A DNA stretch of 64,000 nucleotides. Source: an uncultured Spirochaetaceae bacterium. GTDB lineage: Bacteria; Spirochaetota; Spirochaetia; Sphaerochaetales; Sphaerochaetaceae. Of this stretch, positions 27,125 through 35,943 are shown piece after piece. Position numbers and translations under genes: made by a program. The stretch covers positions 1 to 64,000 of the forward strand of contig CALXYM010000004.1 in assembly GCA_944392965.1 (NCBI GenBank), given 5' to 3'. The stretch's first letter is position 1. Every line of letters begins with the position of its first letter. A model generated the notes under the pieces. The model was not told the origin of the DNA. It did no database searches and worked only from the letters and a program-made list of their open reading frames with translations.

Positions 27125-27655
27125 TTGGCTACAAAAGATTTGAGGATTAATCGCCAGATCAGGGCGCGGGAAGTTCTGGTAATTGATGAGATGGGAAACC
27201 AGAGAGGAGTTATGGATGTCCGTTCTGCGAATGCACTCGCAGAGGAGGCAGGATTGGATCTGGTAGAAGTGAGTCCTAACGCCAACCCGCCGGTGTGTAA
27301 GATTCTCGATTTCGGAAAATACCGTTACGAAATGGAGAAAAAAAGCAGAGAGGCGAAGAAGAATCAGGTTGTCGTCAAGATTAAAGAGATCAGGATGCAG
27401 CCTAAGATTGAAAAGCATGACCTAGAAACCAAGAGCAAGGCTATTACCGAGTTCCTTCAGGATGGGAACAAGGTGAAAGTCTCCATCAGGTTCAGGGGAA
27501 GGGAACTTGCCCATCCTGAGCTTGGAAAGGCCGTACTAGACAGGATTCTGGATACTCTGACAGAAAACGGGGTTGCCTATAATCTTGATAAGGCGGCACT
27601 TCTCGAAGGAAAGATGATGAGCATGACTCTCTCTCCGACGAAGAAAAAGATGTAA
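27125..27655 (+). CDS. infC: Translation initiation factor IF-3
   Basis: 176 residues, standard length. N-domain with RINRQIRAREVLVIDEMGNQ, linker, and C-domain with KIKEIRMQPKIEKHDLETK and VKVSIRFRGRELAHPELG. The start codon is TTG, with GAGGAG 8 nt upstream; no ATG is available near the conserved N-terminus. Rare start codons are typical of infC because IF-3 discriminates against them, giving autoregulation. First gene of infC-rpmI-rplT. Confidence 0.95.
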   Translation: MATKDLRINRQIRAREVLVIDEMGNQRGVMDVRSANALAEEAGLDLVEVSPNANPPVCKILDFGKYRYEMEKKSREAKKNQVVVKIKEIRMQPKIEKHDLETKSKAITEFLQDGNKVKVSIRFRGRELAHPELGKAVLDRILDTLTENGVAYNLDKAALLEGKMMSMTLSPTKKKM

Positions 27656-27731
27656 AAAGCTCCGTATGGAGTTTATAATAAGATGTATGTAGGGGTTCTT
27701 GTTCCCTGCAGCACCAAAGGAAGGTAAGAAA

Positions 27732-27929
27732 ATGCCTAAGATGAAAACAAGAAAGTCCGCAGCGAAAAGGTTCAAGGTAACCAGCTCGGGAAAGGTTGTC
27801 ATCAAGAAGATGGGACTTCGCCATATTCTCACAAAGAAGTCCTCCAAGCGTAAGATGAATCTCAGACACGCTGGAGTACTTTGCGATTCAGAAGCCAAGA
27901 GAGCAAAGACAATGCTCCCTTACGGCTAA
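27732..27929 (+). CDS. rpmI: Ribosomal protein bL35
   Basis: 65 residues, basic, [17 protein letters not shown] start typical of L35, followed by [23 protein letters not shown]. The ATG at 27732 has GGAAGG upstream; the extra 11 codons of the open frame are not part of the family. Lies between infC and rplT as usual. Confidence 0.97.
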   Translation: MPKMKTRKSAAKRFKVTSSGKVVIKKMGLRHILTKKSSKRKMNLRHAGVLCDSEAKRAKTMLPYG

Positions 27930-27947
27930 GGATAAGGAGAAGAGAAT

Positions 27948-28304
27948 ATGCCAAGAGCAGTTGACGGAACAAGGCGTAAGGACAGAAGAAAGAAAATTCT
28001 CGATCAGGCAAAAGGCTATTATGGTCGCAGAAGTACGAACCACCGCGTAGCAAAAGATGCAGTTGCAAAGGCTGGACAATATGCTTATCGCGGAAGGCAC
28101 GAGAGAAAGAGAGATTTCAGGAAGCTCTGGATTGCAAGAATCAGCGCTGCTGTAAAGGCTGAGGGTCTTAACTACTCACAGTTCATGCACGGCCTCAAAC
28201 TCGCACACATAGAGCTTAACAGAAAGGCGCTTTCAAACATGGCTATTGAGGATAAGGCTGCATTCACAGCACTCTGCGGTCAAGTTAAGAGCGTACTCCA
28301 GTAA
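27948..28304 (+). CDS. rplT: Ribosomal protein bL20
   Basis: 118 residues, family standard; MPRAVDGTRRKDRRKKIL, then AKGYYGRRSTNHRVAKDAV and RDFRKLWIARISAAV. Basic N-terminal extension and globular C-terminal domain, needed for 50S assembly. AAGGAG lies before the ATG. In other bacteria L20 represses this operon. Confidence 0.97.
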   Translation: MPRAVDGTRRKDRRKKILDQAKGYYGRRSTNHRVAKDAVAKAGQYAYRGRHERKRDFRKLWIARISAAVKAEGLNYSQFMHGLKLAHIELNRKALSNMAIEDKAAFTALCGQVKSVLQ

Positions 28305-28328
28305 GATAAAAGTCAAAGGAGGGTGACG

Positions 28329-28661
28329 ATGAATCAGGTAGAAGAGACGAAATTGGCTGCGATGCGTGTCATGAAGGCTATGACACTCGTAAAACAACTC
28401 AGAGAGTCTTACAGGGAACTTCAGTCGAGGTTCAACATGGTTGAGACACATAACCTCGAGTTACAGGACCTTATCAACAGGGTAAGTGCAGACCAGAGTG
28501 CCGTCGAAGAGGCTATCGAATCCGCCCTTGAAGGACTTGAATCTCTTGGAGATTTCGAGAGCTTCGGAACACTTGATCTTAACGAGCTTGAAGATGCAGA
28601 GGCATACACGCTCGACGGATCAGGAGAAGAGCTCGATACTTTTGAAGAGGAAAATCTCTGA
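28329..28661 (+). CDS. Small coiled-coil protein after rplT
   Basis: 110 residues; N-terminal predicted coiled coil (about 5-55: KLAAMRVMKAMTLVKQLRES, NMVETHNLELQDLI) and a very acidic C-terminus. It looks like a ZapB-like or small structural coiled-coil protein but lacks a diagnostic motif. The ATG at 28329 is 7 nt after GGAGGG. Likely cotranscribed with rplT (24 nt gap) and ends in a terminator. Confidence 0.75.
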   Translation: MNQVEETKLAAMRVMKAMTLVKQLRESYRELQSRFNMVETHNLELQDLINRVSADQSAVEEAIESALEGLESLGDFESFGTLDLNELEDAEAYTLDGSGEELDTFEEENL

Positions 28662-28675
28662 AATAACTTATGCTG

Positions 28676-28709
28676 AACGGGTTGCATGATGCAGCCCGTT
28701 TTCTTTTAT
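28676..28709 (+). terminator. Terminator of the infC operon
   Basis: AACGGGTTGCA / TGCAGCCCGTT hairpin followed by TTCTTTT, 15 nt after the coiled-coil gene. Confidence 0.88.
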
Positions 28710-28848
28710 AAAAGTACGTTTTATATAAAAGAGATTATATTGTTCTCTCATCAAATAAAATAGAGAGAAACAGCAAAATCACATGGATGGGAATTCCATA
28801 AATGACATCTTCCTAAATGAGCGGAAATGCATAAAAACGACTGAAATC

Positions 28849-28877
28849 TTGCAAGGTATGTTTAATTTTGCTATCAT
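28849..28877 (+). promoter_or_regulatory. Promoter of the candidate 6S RNA
   Basis: TTGCAA (28849-28854), 17-nt spacer, TATCAT (28872-28877); transcription would begin at about 28884. Confidence 0.6.
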
Positions 28878-28883
28878 TTAATT

Positions 28884-29068
28884 AGCCCATATGGTTCGGC
28901 TACCTCAAGCCTCTTGGAGCAAACCATATTTTTGGACTGTGGCATAGCATGGCAGCATTGATCCAACTCCGTACTCGGGTTTAAAGGAACAGAACGCCAA
29001 GGCAAACTAGCAGTCCCCCTTGAACCTTTAGTTCAAGAGCACGTAGCTTGCCGACCTTATGGGTCTTC
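28884..29068 (+). ncRNA. ssrS: Candidate 6S RNA
   Basis: About 185 nt, non-coding, with its own promoter. The two ends pair to a long closing stem: AGCCCATA with TTATGGGTCT, GGTTCGGC with GCCGACC, and TAC with GTA. The 3' half CCCTTGAACC-TTTA-GTTCAAG then GCACGTAGCTTGCCGACC closely follows the layout of E. coli 6S RNA (CCTTGAACC...GGTTCAAGGG...CAGCC...GGCGGC). 6S RNA imitates open promoter DNA and binds sigma70 RNA polymerase. No covariance search could be run, so the call rests on shape, size and this 3' motif. Confidence 0.68.
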
Positions 29069-29085
29069 TGTTATCTTAACATTAT

Positions 29086-30489
29086 ATGGAAAATCATGAA
29101 TTAAGCAGAATCAGGTACATCAAGGTCCCTGAGAATTTAAAAGTCGTGGAAGGATCTTTCAAAATAGACCCTGCTATCAGATTGCCGATACAATTAAAAG
29201 AAGGTAGGAAGAACCTCGAAGAGGAGGATCTTACAATCGAAGCTATTGTTGCGGGAATGCTCACACTGATCGCGTTTGATGATCTGAACAAGGACATAGA
29301 ATACTATAAGGCGTTCGTAAAAGCCGTTGAGCCAGAGATTGCACAGAACCTCAATACGGCTGCAATCGCAAAACAGGAAGCAAAGGATTATGACTTTGCA
29401 GAAGAGCTTTTCCTCGCCGTCTACCACCTTGAGCCACAGAGCGCCTCATGCATAAATCTTGCAACCCTCTATTCCTATAGAAGTGTCGCAGAAGAGGAAA
29501 AAAAGGATCTGGATAAGGCGGATGAATACCTTGCAAAAGCGAAGGCAACATTGCTTGACGGGCTCAGAAGATTCGGAGAGAACGAGTGGATACTTGCAGA
29601 ACTCGCATCATTTGAGGGCTTTTTAGGAAACCTTGAAGAGGCGAAGGAATATGCAGAACGCTATCTAAAGGTGGCAAGTGAAGGAGAGAGAAAGGAAGAG
29701 ATAAAGAAGTTCCTTAAGGAAGTTAATGGCCATCTTGAGAGCGACAATGCCTTCAAGGAAGCCTATGATTATATAATGCTCGACATGCCGGATAAAGCGC
29801 TCTCTTCCATTGATGCATTCATAACTAAAAACAGTAAGATCTGGAACGGCTATTTCATAAAGGCATGGGCACTGAGAAAAGCTGAACGTTTTGAGGAGGC
29901 GAGAGAAGCATTGTTGAAATGCCTTGAACTCGGGGAGAGCAACACCGACATCTATAACGAACTGTCGATCTGTGAGCTGGAAAGTGGAAACAGGGAACTT
30001 GCCAAGCAGTATCTGAATACGGCTGTAGATCTTGATGAGACGAATCTGACAGCCATTTCAAATCTCGCATTCCTCCTTCTGGATGACAAGGATTTCGACG
30101 AGGCAAGATACTATCTTGAGAAAGCCAGGAAGATAGCAGAAGATGATGAGATAATAAAGAACCTCATTTCAAGCTATGAAAAGGCCACAGGAGAAAAAAT
30201 TGGTGATAAGATCACGGAAGAAGTCGTAAATAGTGAGGAAGATGAGGATATGGAGGAAATAATGGAAGAACTGGAAAGAGGAAAGGAAGAGGAGATGCAC
30301 GGACATCACCACGATGAGGGACATTGCTGTCATCACCACCACGATCATGAGGGTGGAGAATGTTGTCATCATGACCACGAAGAAGGTCACTGCTGCCACA
30401 ACCATGAAGGACATGATGAGGAAGGCGGCTGCTGTCATCATCATGACAAGGAGGATGGCCACTGCTGCCATCACCACCATAAGGACTGA
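29086..30489 (+). CDS. TPR protein with His/Cys-rich metal-binding tail
   Basis: 467 residues. About 30-400 consist of tetratricopeptide-like helices (for example AKDYDFAEELFLAVYHLEPQ, FEEAREALLKCLELGE, FDEARYYLEKARKIAED). From Met405 to the end the chain is almost only His, Cys, Asp, Glu and Gly, with five or six repeats of a GHCCHHHH-like unit. Such tails bind zinc, nickel or copper. No signal peptide, so the protein is cytoplasmic; it could be a metal store or metallochaperone. No ribosome site; TATCTT lies 8 nt before the ATG. Followed by tsaE after 9 nt. Confidence 0.85.
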   Translation: MENHELSRIRYIKVPENLKVVEGSFKIDPAIRLPIQLKEGRKNLEEEDLTIEAIVAGMLTLIAFDDLNKDIEYYKAFVKAVEPEIAQNLNTAAIAKQEAKDYDFAEELFLAVYHLEPQSASCINLATLYSYRSVAEEEKKDLDKADEYLAKAKATLLDGLRRFGENEWILAELASFEGFLGNLEEAKEYAERYLKVASEGERKEEIKKFLKEVNGHLESDNAFKEAYDYIMLDMPDKALSSIDAFITKNSKIWNGYFIKAWALRKAERFEEAREALLKCLELGESNTDIYNELSICELESGNRELAKQYLNTAVDLDETNLTAISNLAFLLLDDKDFDEARYYLEKARKIAEDDEIIKNLISSYEKATGEKIGDKITEEVVNSEEDEDMEEIMEELERGKEEEMHGHHHDEGHCCHHHHDHEGGECCHHDHEEGHCCHNHEGHDEEGGCCHHHDKEDGHCCHHHHKD

Positions 30490-30498
30490 GAAAAGAAA

Positions 30499-30933
30499 AT
30501 GGAAGTCATTTCAAGAAGCGAGGAGGATACGAGGGCAGCTGGACGTGTTTTCGCATCCTATTTGAAAGAGGGGGACGTGATCTCCCTCAGAGGAAGCCTG
30601 GGAGCGGGAAAGACCGTATTCGCAAAGGGAATTGCGGAGAATCTGGGAATCAAGGAGGCCATCGTAAGTCCGACGTTCACAATCGTTCAGGAGTACGACG
30701 GAAGACTCAAAATGTACCATCTTGATCTATACAGACTCTCAGGGGAGGATGAGTTTGAGTCCATGGGAGGAGAGGATTTTCTCTACTCTGACGGAGTCTG
30801 TCTGATTGAATGGTCGGAAAAGATCGAGTCTATGCTCCCCCACTCGACCATATATATTGAAATCGACATCCTTGAAAACGGAGATAGGGTAATAAAAGCA
30901 GAAGGAGGGGAACATGAATATTCTCTCTCTTGA
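30499..30933 (+). CDS. tsaE: tRNA t6A biosynthesis ATPase TsaE
   Basis: 144 residues; P-loop ATPase that works with TsaB and TsaD to make t6A at position 37 of ANN-decoding tRNAs. Walker A GSLGAGKTVFAKG near 33-45, SPTFTIVQEY, and HLDLYRL are family marks. Overlaps tsaB by 20 nt; the partner lies directly downstream. Confidence 0.94.
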   Translation: MEVISRSEEDTRAAGRVFASYLKEGDVISLRGSLGAGKTVFAKGIAENLGIKEAIVSPTFTIVQEYDGRLKMYHLDLYRLSGEDEFESMGGEDFLYSDGVCLIEWSEKIESMLPHSTIYIEIDILENGDRVIKAEGGEHEYSLS

Positions 30934-31612
30934 TACATCCACAGATGTTCTTTCTATAGCATTGAAGTGTGATAAAAGCTATGAGGAACGCCTCGTATGG
31001 GGTAATTTCTCCCACTCCGAGGATCTTCTCAATGAGATACTATCTCTTCTGGGAAGGGCAGATCTCACGCTGAAGGATCTTGATCTGCTCATAGCATCAA
31101 AAGGTCCAGGTTCTTTCACCGGACTAAGAGTCGGTATTGCGAGTCTAAAAGGAATAAGGGCTGGCAGTGATGCGAAACTCGTGACAATCCCTACCCTTGA
31201 GGCCATGGCATACGCCCTGAAAGGACTGTCGGAACACCCAGTCCTTCCCTGTATTGATGCTAGGAAGGGAAGATTCTATTTCGCACTCTACGATTCTAAT
31301 GGGAATGAGCTTGCAGAGGTAAAAGACAGCGATGTCGACAGGGTTGAAGAGGATATCCAAGCCTACGAAAAGGTCATAATAACAGGAAAAGACGCAGATC
31401 TCTTCCTCTCGAAGCTTACAAAAGAGGAAGTGAGAAATAAATTCATAATTGACAGATCCTGTCCGAGAAACATCTCCTCTGCATTGATTGAACTCGGGCT
31501 GAAAAAGTTTGAGAAAGATGGTGAAGATGACATAGGAGAAGGACCTCTCTATGTCAGAAGAAGTGATGCGGAAGAGGCCCTGCTGAAGAAGGTGGAGAAT
31601 GAGAATGCTTAA
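30914..31612 (+). CDS. tsaB: tRNA t6A biosynthesis protein TsaB
   Basis: 232 residues, ASKHA-fold scaffold of the t6A complex. LSLDTSTDVLSIAL at the start and SKGPGSFTGLRVGIASLKGI near residue 62-81 are typical. Partner genes: tsaE upstream with overlap; tsaD is not in the window. Confidence 0.94.
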   Translation: MNILSLDTSTDVLSIALKCDKSYEERLVWGNFSHSEDLLNEILSLLGRADLTLKDLDLLIASKGPGSFTGLRVGIASLKGIRAGSDAKLVTIPTLEAMAYALKGLSEHPVLPCIDARKGRFYFALYDSNGNELAEVKDSDVDRVEEDIQAYEKVIITGKDADLFLSKLTKEEVRNKFIIDRSCPRNISSALIELGLKKFEKDGEDDIGEGPLYVRRSDAEEALLKKVENENA

Positions 31613-32513
31613 GACGGACATATTGGTAATCGGAGCAGGCCCTGCGGGACTCTCAGCAGCGGCCTATTCGGCAAGAGCGGGTTACAGCGTTATCGCAATC
31701 GATCAGCTGTCTCCAGGAGGTCAGCTTCTCCTGATTGATGAGATAGAGAACTATCCAGGACTTCCTCTCACAAACGGGTACAAGCTGGCTGAGGAGCTTG
31801 AGAAACAGGCGACGGCTTTTGGCGCACAGGTGGAATTCACTGCACTTGAGAGCATCAAGAAAGAAGGAGAAGGTAAATTCATCGCGAAAACCGACTCAGA
31901 TGAGATAGAAGCCAAAGCGGTCATCATTGCAACGGGGGCCGATCACAGACACCTTGGAGCAAAAGGCGAGGAGGAAAACCAGGGTAAGGGTGTCAGTTAC
32001 TGTGCGACCTGCGATGGACCTTTCTTCAAAGGGAAGAATGTCGTTGTCGTCGGAGGTGGAGATACGGCGTTGACCGATGCCATATATCTCTCGAAAATCA
32101 CAAAGAGCGTGACCCTCGTACATAGAAGAACCGAGTTCAGGGCACAAAAGGCACTCCAAGAGAAGCTCTACAGATGTGAGAATATAAGGACGGAGCTTGG
32201 GCATAATGTAATTGAGATAATAAGCGATGGAAAGAAGGTAATAGGAGCAAAACTCGAGGATGGAAGAGTCCTCGATACGGATGCAGTGTTCATATTCGTA
32301 GGGATAATCCCGAACTCCAATCTCTTTAAAGATTTTGTAGAGCTCGATAAGAATGGATTCATCATCGCAAACGGGAAGATGGAGACATCAGTTTCAGGAG
32401 TATTCGTCGCAGGAGATGTACGCGATACCCCTTTCAGACAGGTTACTACAGCCACCGCGGATGGAGCCATTGCAGCACATAGTGCGGATGAATATATTTC
32501 AAACCTTAAATAG
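31605..32513 (+). CDS. trxB: Thioredoxin reductase
   Basis: 302 residues from the ATG at 31605, which is well spaced from GGTGGAG (an ATG two codons earlier is too close). Reduces thioredoxin with NADPH and FAD. FAD site VIGAGPAGLSAAAYSARAG, redox pair CATC (Cys133/Cys136) and NADPH site VVGGGDTALTDA are present, plus GDVRDTPFRQVTTATADG near the end. Overlaps tsaB by 8 nt, so it joins the tsaE-tsaB operon. Confidence 0.95.
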   Translation: MLKTDILVIGAGPAGLSAAAYSARAGYSVIAIDQLSPGGQLLLIDEIENYPGLPLTNGYKLAEELEKQATAFGAQVEFTALESIKKEGEGKFIAKTDSDEIEAKAVIIATGADHRHLGAKGEEENQGKGVSYCATCDGPFFKGKNVVVVGGGDTALTDAIYLSKITKSVTLVHRRTEFRAQKALQEKLYRCENIRTELGHNVIEIISDGKKVIGAKLEDGRVLDTDAVFIFVGIIPNSNLFKDFVELDKNGFIIANGKMETSVSGVFVAGDVRDTPFRQVTTATADGAIAAHSADEYISNLK

Positions 32514-32545
32514 AGTTTTTATACCGTTTTTTAAGAACAATTTCC

Positions 32546-32581
32546 TTGACTGTTGAATTGGCATGGTTTCTAATTATACCT
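32546..32581 (+). promoter_or_regulatory. glgA promoter, predicted leaderless start
   Basis: TTGACT (32546-32551), 17-nt spacer, TCTAAT (32569-32574), then seven bases to the A of the glgA ATG (32582). The expected +1 coincides with the start codon, and no ribosome site is present. Confidence 0.65.
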
Positions 32582-34018
32582 ATGAATGTTTTGATGGTAT
32601 CGAGTGAAACCGTGCCTTTTTCCAAGTCAGGAGGACTTGCTGATGTAATCGGGGCGCTCTCTTTCGCTTTAGCGAAAACGGGTACGAACGTGAAAGTGTT
32701 CATGCCGATGTATTCCTTCATTGATAGGAAAGGGTTTAAAAAGGGTGTGTGCTATGACTTTGAAATGCTTGGGGGAAGAGTCAGCGTTTCAACATGTTCA
32801 AAGATGGTTCAAGGTGTGGAATTCATCGGCCTAGAGCATCCTTATTTTACGGAGAGGAAAGGGATATATGGAGATACCTCTTTCTCCCCCTACCCTGACA
32901 ATGCAGAACGGTTCTCACTTTTTTCACTTGCCGTACTGCCATATTTAGAGGCATCGGGATTCAAGGCTGATATCATACACTGCCATGACTGGACTACGGG
33001 ACTTATTCCGTACATAGTGAAGCTCAGCGACAGGAAGATCAAGACAATTTATACGATACATAATCTCGCCTATCAGGGAGAGTCTAGCAGATACGATGCC
33101 ATTCTCTCAGGCCTTCCGCTGTCAGAAGATCTGTTTTCTGGTTCCGTGCTCTCTTCCCGTCTTAACATGATGAAGGCTGGAATCACATATGCAGATAAGA
33201 TTACGACGGTAAGTCCCTCTTATGCGGAGGAGATAACAGAGAAAGAACAGGGATGCGGTCTTGACTGGCTTCTCAAGAAGAGAAAAGACGACCTCGTAGG
33301 AATAATAAACGGTATAGACTATAAGGAATGGAATCCAGAGAAGGATTCATATTTCAGTCCCGGTTTCTCCGCAAAAAACCTCAAGAACAAGAGACAGCTA
33401 AAAAATGAAGTACTCAAAGAGTTCTCTCTGAAGGAGGAACCGGATCTGCCACTCATCTCCATGATAAGCCGCCTTGCAGAGCAGAAAGGATTCAGTGATC
33501 TGTTGATGGGGACCCCCTGTCTTTTGGAATCGATGCTTTTAAAGGGAAATTCCAACTTTATTATCATTGGAACGGGGGATAAAAGGTTTGAAGAAAAACT
33601 GAAAGAGTTAGATAATAGATATGACAATCTTAGCGTAAGGATAGTATTCTCGAATGAGGTAGCTCACAGGGTGGAAGGAGCCTCTGATTTCTTCCTGATG
33701 CCCTCAAGGTACGAGCCCTGCGGTCTTAACCAGATGTACTCACTTCATTACGGGACACTTCCGATTGCACACAGGACGGGAGGTCTGAAGGATACAATCC
33801 GAGATCTCGATGAGGATAAGGAGGAAGGACAGGGATTCCTCTTTTCCCGTATGGTTCCTGAAGAGATTGAGAAGGCTGTCGACCGTGCAGTCAGATTCTA
33901 TAACAACGCTTCCAAAGATGAGATCGAGGAAGCGAGAAAAAGGGGAATGAGGGATGACTTCACCTGGGTGAAGTCGGCCAGTTCATATAACGAGCTATAT
34001 AATTCAGTTGCCAGATAG
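32582..34018 (+). CDS. glgA: Glycogen synthase
   Basis: 478 residues; GT5 family, uses ADP-glucose to extend alpha-1,4-glucan. The donor-binding KSGGLADV is near residue 15-22, and the C-terminal domain has SRLAEQKG, EPCGLNQMYSLHYG and TGGLKDTI. The ATG at 32582 starts the family homology (MNVLMVSSETVPFSKSGG); the longer frame upstream lies inside the promoter. No Shine-Dalgarno. Followed by glgC after 10 nt. Confidence 0.95.
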   Translation: MNVLMVSSETVPFSKSGGLADVIGALSFALAKTGTNVKVFMPMYSFIDRKGFKKGVCYDFEMLGGRVSVSTCSKMVQGVEFIGLEHPYFTERKGIYGDTSFSPYPDNAERFSLFSLAVLPYLEASGFKADIIHCHDWTTGLIPYIVKLSDRKIKTIYTIHNLAYQGESSRYDAILSGLPLSEDLFSGSVLSSRLNMMKAGITYADKITTVSPSYAEEITEKEQGCGLDWLLKKRKDDLVGIINGIDYKEWNPEKDSYFSPGFSAKNLKNKRQLKNEVLKEFSLKEEPDLPLISMISRLAEQKGFSDLLMGTPCLLESMLLKGNSNFIIIGTGDKRFEEKLKELDNRYDNLSVRIVFSNEVAHRVEGASDFFLMPSRYEPCGLNQMYSLHYGTLPIAHRTGGLKDTIRDLDEDKEEGQGFLFSRMVPEEIEKAVDRAVRFYNNASKDEIEEARKRGMRDDFTWVKSASSYNELYNSVAR

Positions 34019-34028
34019 GGAGGAGCAT

Positions 34029-35324
34029 ATGAAGAAAGGCAATAATGTGGTTGCCATCGTTCTAGGTGGTGGAAGGGGTACACGATTATACCCTCTCACG
34101 ATGGAAAGAAGTAAGCCAGCAGTACCGTTCGCTGGGAAATATCGTCTCGTCGATATTCCAATCTCAAACTGTATTAACAGTGATATGAAGAAGATCTACG
34201 TTCTGACACAGTTCAACACGGCAAGTCTTCACAACCATATTGCGAACACGTATACATTCGATCAGTTCTCAAACGGTTTCGTTGAAATCCTCGCGGCAGA
34301 GCAGACATATACATCCGAAAGCTGGTATCAGGGGACGGCCGATGCTGTAAGAAAAAATCTGAAGCACTTCTCTGACCAGAACGCAGACTACTATGTGATT
34401 CTCTCAGGTGACCAGCTTTACAGAATGGATTTCAGAGAGATGCTTGACAGGCATATAAAATCAGGAGCGGAGCTTACTATCGCAGCAAAGCCGATCAGCA
34501 GAAGTGAGGCTACGGGACTTGGAATCATCGGAGCTGACGAGCATGGAATGATCAAGAAGTTCTATGAGAAACCTGCAAAAGATCTCGATATCTCCGAATA
34601 CAAGGTTCCTGCGAAACTCATGAAAGACCAGCTCAATCAGCAAGTGACGGAAAAGAATGAGTACCTTGCATCAATGGGTATCTACATCTTTACTGCAAAG
34701 ACGATGGAACAGGCTCTTAATAACGATAAGACTGACTTTGGAAAGGAGATCATTCCAGAGATCATCAAGACACGTCCTGTAGCAGCATACCTCTTCGATG
34801 GATTCTGGGAGGATATCGGAACGATCAAGGCATTCTATGAGACGAACCTCAACCTCGCCTCAGAAAAACCCGCGTTCAACTTCTATGACGAGGATATGCC
34901 GATTTACACGCACAGGAGACATCTTCCAGCAACAAAGGCGAATTTCTGTAATATCAGCTGTTCTCTCGCCAGTGAAGGAAGCATCATAACAAATGCCTAT
35001 ATCGTCAACTCCATCATCGGAGTAAGAACTTTCATCGAAGCAGGTGCAAGCCTTGACGGTGTATACTGCATGGGTGCAAGCCACTATGAGACTGAGGAAG
35101 AGAAGGCAGAGAATGCAAGAAAGGGCATTCCAAACATCGGTATCGGAAGGGCGACGATCATCAAGAAGGCGATCATCGACCAGAACGTGAGAATTGGAGC
35201 GAACTGCAGGATCGGTATTGATAATATCAACCGCCCTGAGGGAGACTTCGAGATGTACTCGGTACATGACGGAATCATCGTAATCAACAAGAATGCCGTA
35301 ATTCCAGATGGAACGGTAATCTAA
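34029..35324 (+). CDS. glgC: Glucose-1-phosphate adenylyltransferase
   Basis: 431 residues; makes ADP-glucose for GlgA. LGGGRGTRLYPLTMERSKPA is the pyrophosphorylase motif near residue 13, with WYQGTADAVRKN, FWEDIGTI, and the left-handed beta-helix C-terminus. The ATG at 34029 has GGGAGGAGC upstream; an earlier frame start lies in glgA. Completes a compact glgA-glgC pair. Confidence 0.96.
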   Translation: MKKGNNVVAIVLGGGRGTRLYPLTMERSKPAVPFAGKYRLVDIPISNCINSDMKKIYVLTQFNTASLHNHIANTYTFDQFSNGFVEILAAEQTYTSESWYQGTADAVRKNLKHFSDQNADYYVILSGDQLYRMDFREMLDRHIKSGAELTIAAKPISRSEATGLGIIGADEHGMIKKFYEKPAKDLDISEYKVPAKLMKDQLNQQVTEKNEYLASMGIYIFTAKTMEQALNNDKTDFGKEIIPEIIKTRPVAAYLFDGFWEDIGTIKAFYETNLNLASEKPAFNFYDEDMPIYTHRRHLPATKANFCNISCSLASEGSIITNAYIVNSIIGVRTFIEAGASLDGVYCMGASHYETEEEKAENARKGIPNIGIGRATIIKKAIIDQNVRIGANCRIGIDNINRPEGDFEMYSVHDGIIVINKNAVIPDGTVI

Positions 35325-35345
35325 GGGTTATTCCAATGAAAGACA

Positions 35346-35378
35346 ATGGACTTACCTATCGGGGTGGGTCCATTTTTA
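35346..35378 (+). terminator. glgAC operon terminator
   Basis: ATGGACTTACC / GGGTGGGTCCAT hairpin followed by TTTTTATT, 22 nt after glgC. Confidence 0.8.
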
Positions 35379-35475
35379 TTCTCTCCTATTTATAAATATC
35401 ACATTAATTTAAAAGATTTCTTGAATATCAATTTAATTGGACTTACGCTTATCAAAAAGATAGGGAGAGAAGATA

Positions 35476-35943
35476 TTGAAATTCTACATAAGCTGTAAGA
35501 TAGAGATGATACCATCTTCAACGGTTATCTATATGAGAAGAACAGGAGAATATGGAAGAGAAAACAAAGTATTGATAGAATCTTTTAAAAACTGGGTAAG
35601 GGAAAACGGTCTGTATGGAGAGGACTCGGTGATATACGCGATGGCAATGGATGATCCGGAGAAAGTGGAGCCTTGCAAATGCCGTTATGATATCTGTATC
35701 TTCAAACCGGAAAACAGGGAAATAGAATTGAAAGGAGTAAAGCAAAGAATACTTGAAGGAGGAAAGTACATGACTTTCCTTATACCACATACAGAGGAAG
35801 GCATTCAAAACACATGGAAACTGTGCTTTGAGGAAATAGAGCACAAGGGATATTCTCTTGATGGGAACAGACTCATAATGGAACGCTATAAGAAGAGGCT
35901 TGTTGAAAGGCACTATTCAGAACTATGTGTTCCCCTACTCTGA
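35476..35943 (+). CDS. GyrI-like effector-binding domain protein
   Basis: 155 residues, one GyrI/SbmC-like small-molecule-binding domain (AraC_E_bind). KIEMIPSSTVIYMRRTGEYG resembles the family start, and CRYDICIFKPENREIE the middle strand. The start is TTG at 35476, 9 nt after AGGGAGAG; no better ATG begins the domain. It could bind a drug or small hydrophobic compound, but no regulator is adjacent. Confidence 0.75.
   Translation: MKFYISCKIEMIPSSTVIYMRRTGEYGRENKVLIESFKNWVRENGLYGEDSVIYAMAMDDPEKVEPCKCRYDICIFKPENREIELKGVKQRILEGGKYMTFLIPHTEEGIQNTWKLCFEEIEHKGYSLDGNRLIMERYKKRLVERHYSELCVPLL

Noticed and set aside
28889-28940. Intrinsic terminator (ATATGGTT / AACCATAT followed by TTTTT)
   Set aside because: It lies at the 5' end of the candidate 6S RNA, whose end-to-end pairing uses the same bases; it could still be an alternative fold.
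30169-30480. Minus-strand frame rich in Met, Val and Thr
   Set aside because: Shadow of the His/Cys repeat tail of the TPR protein.
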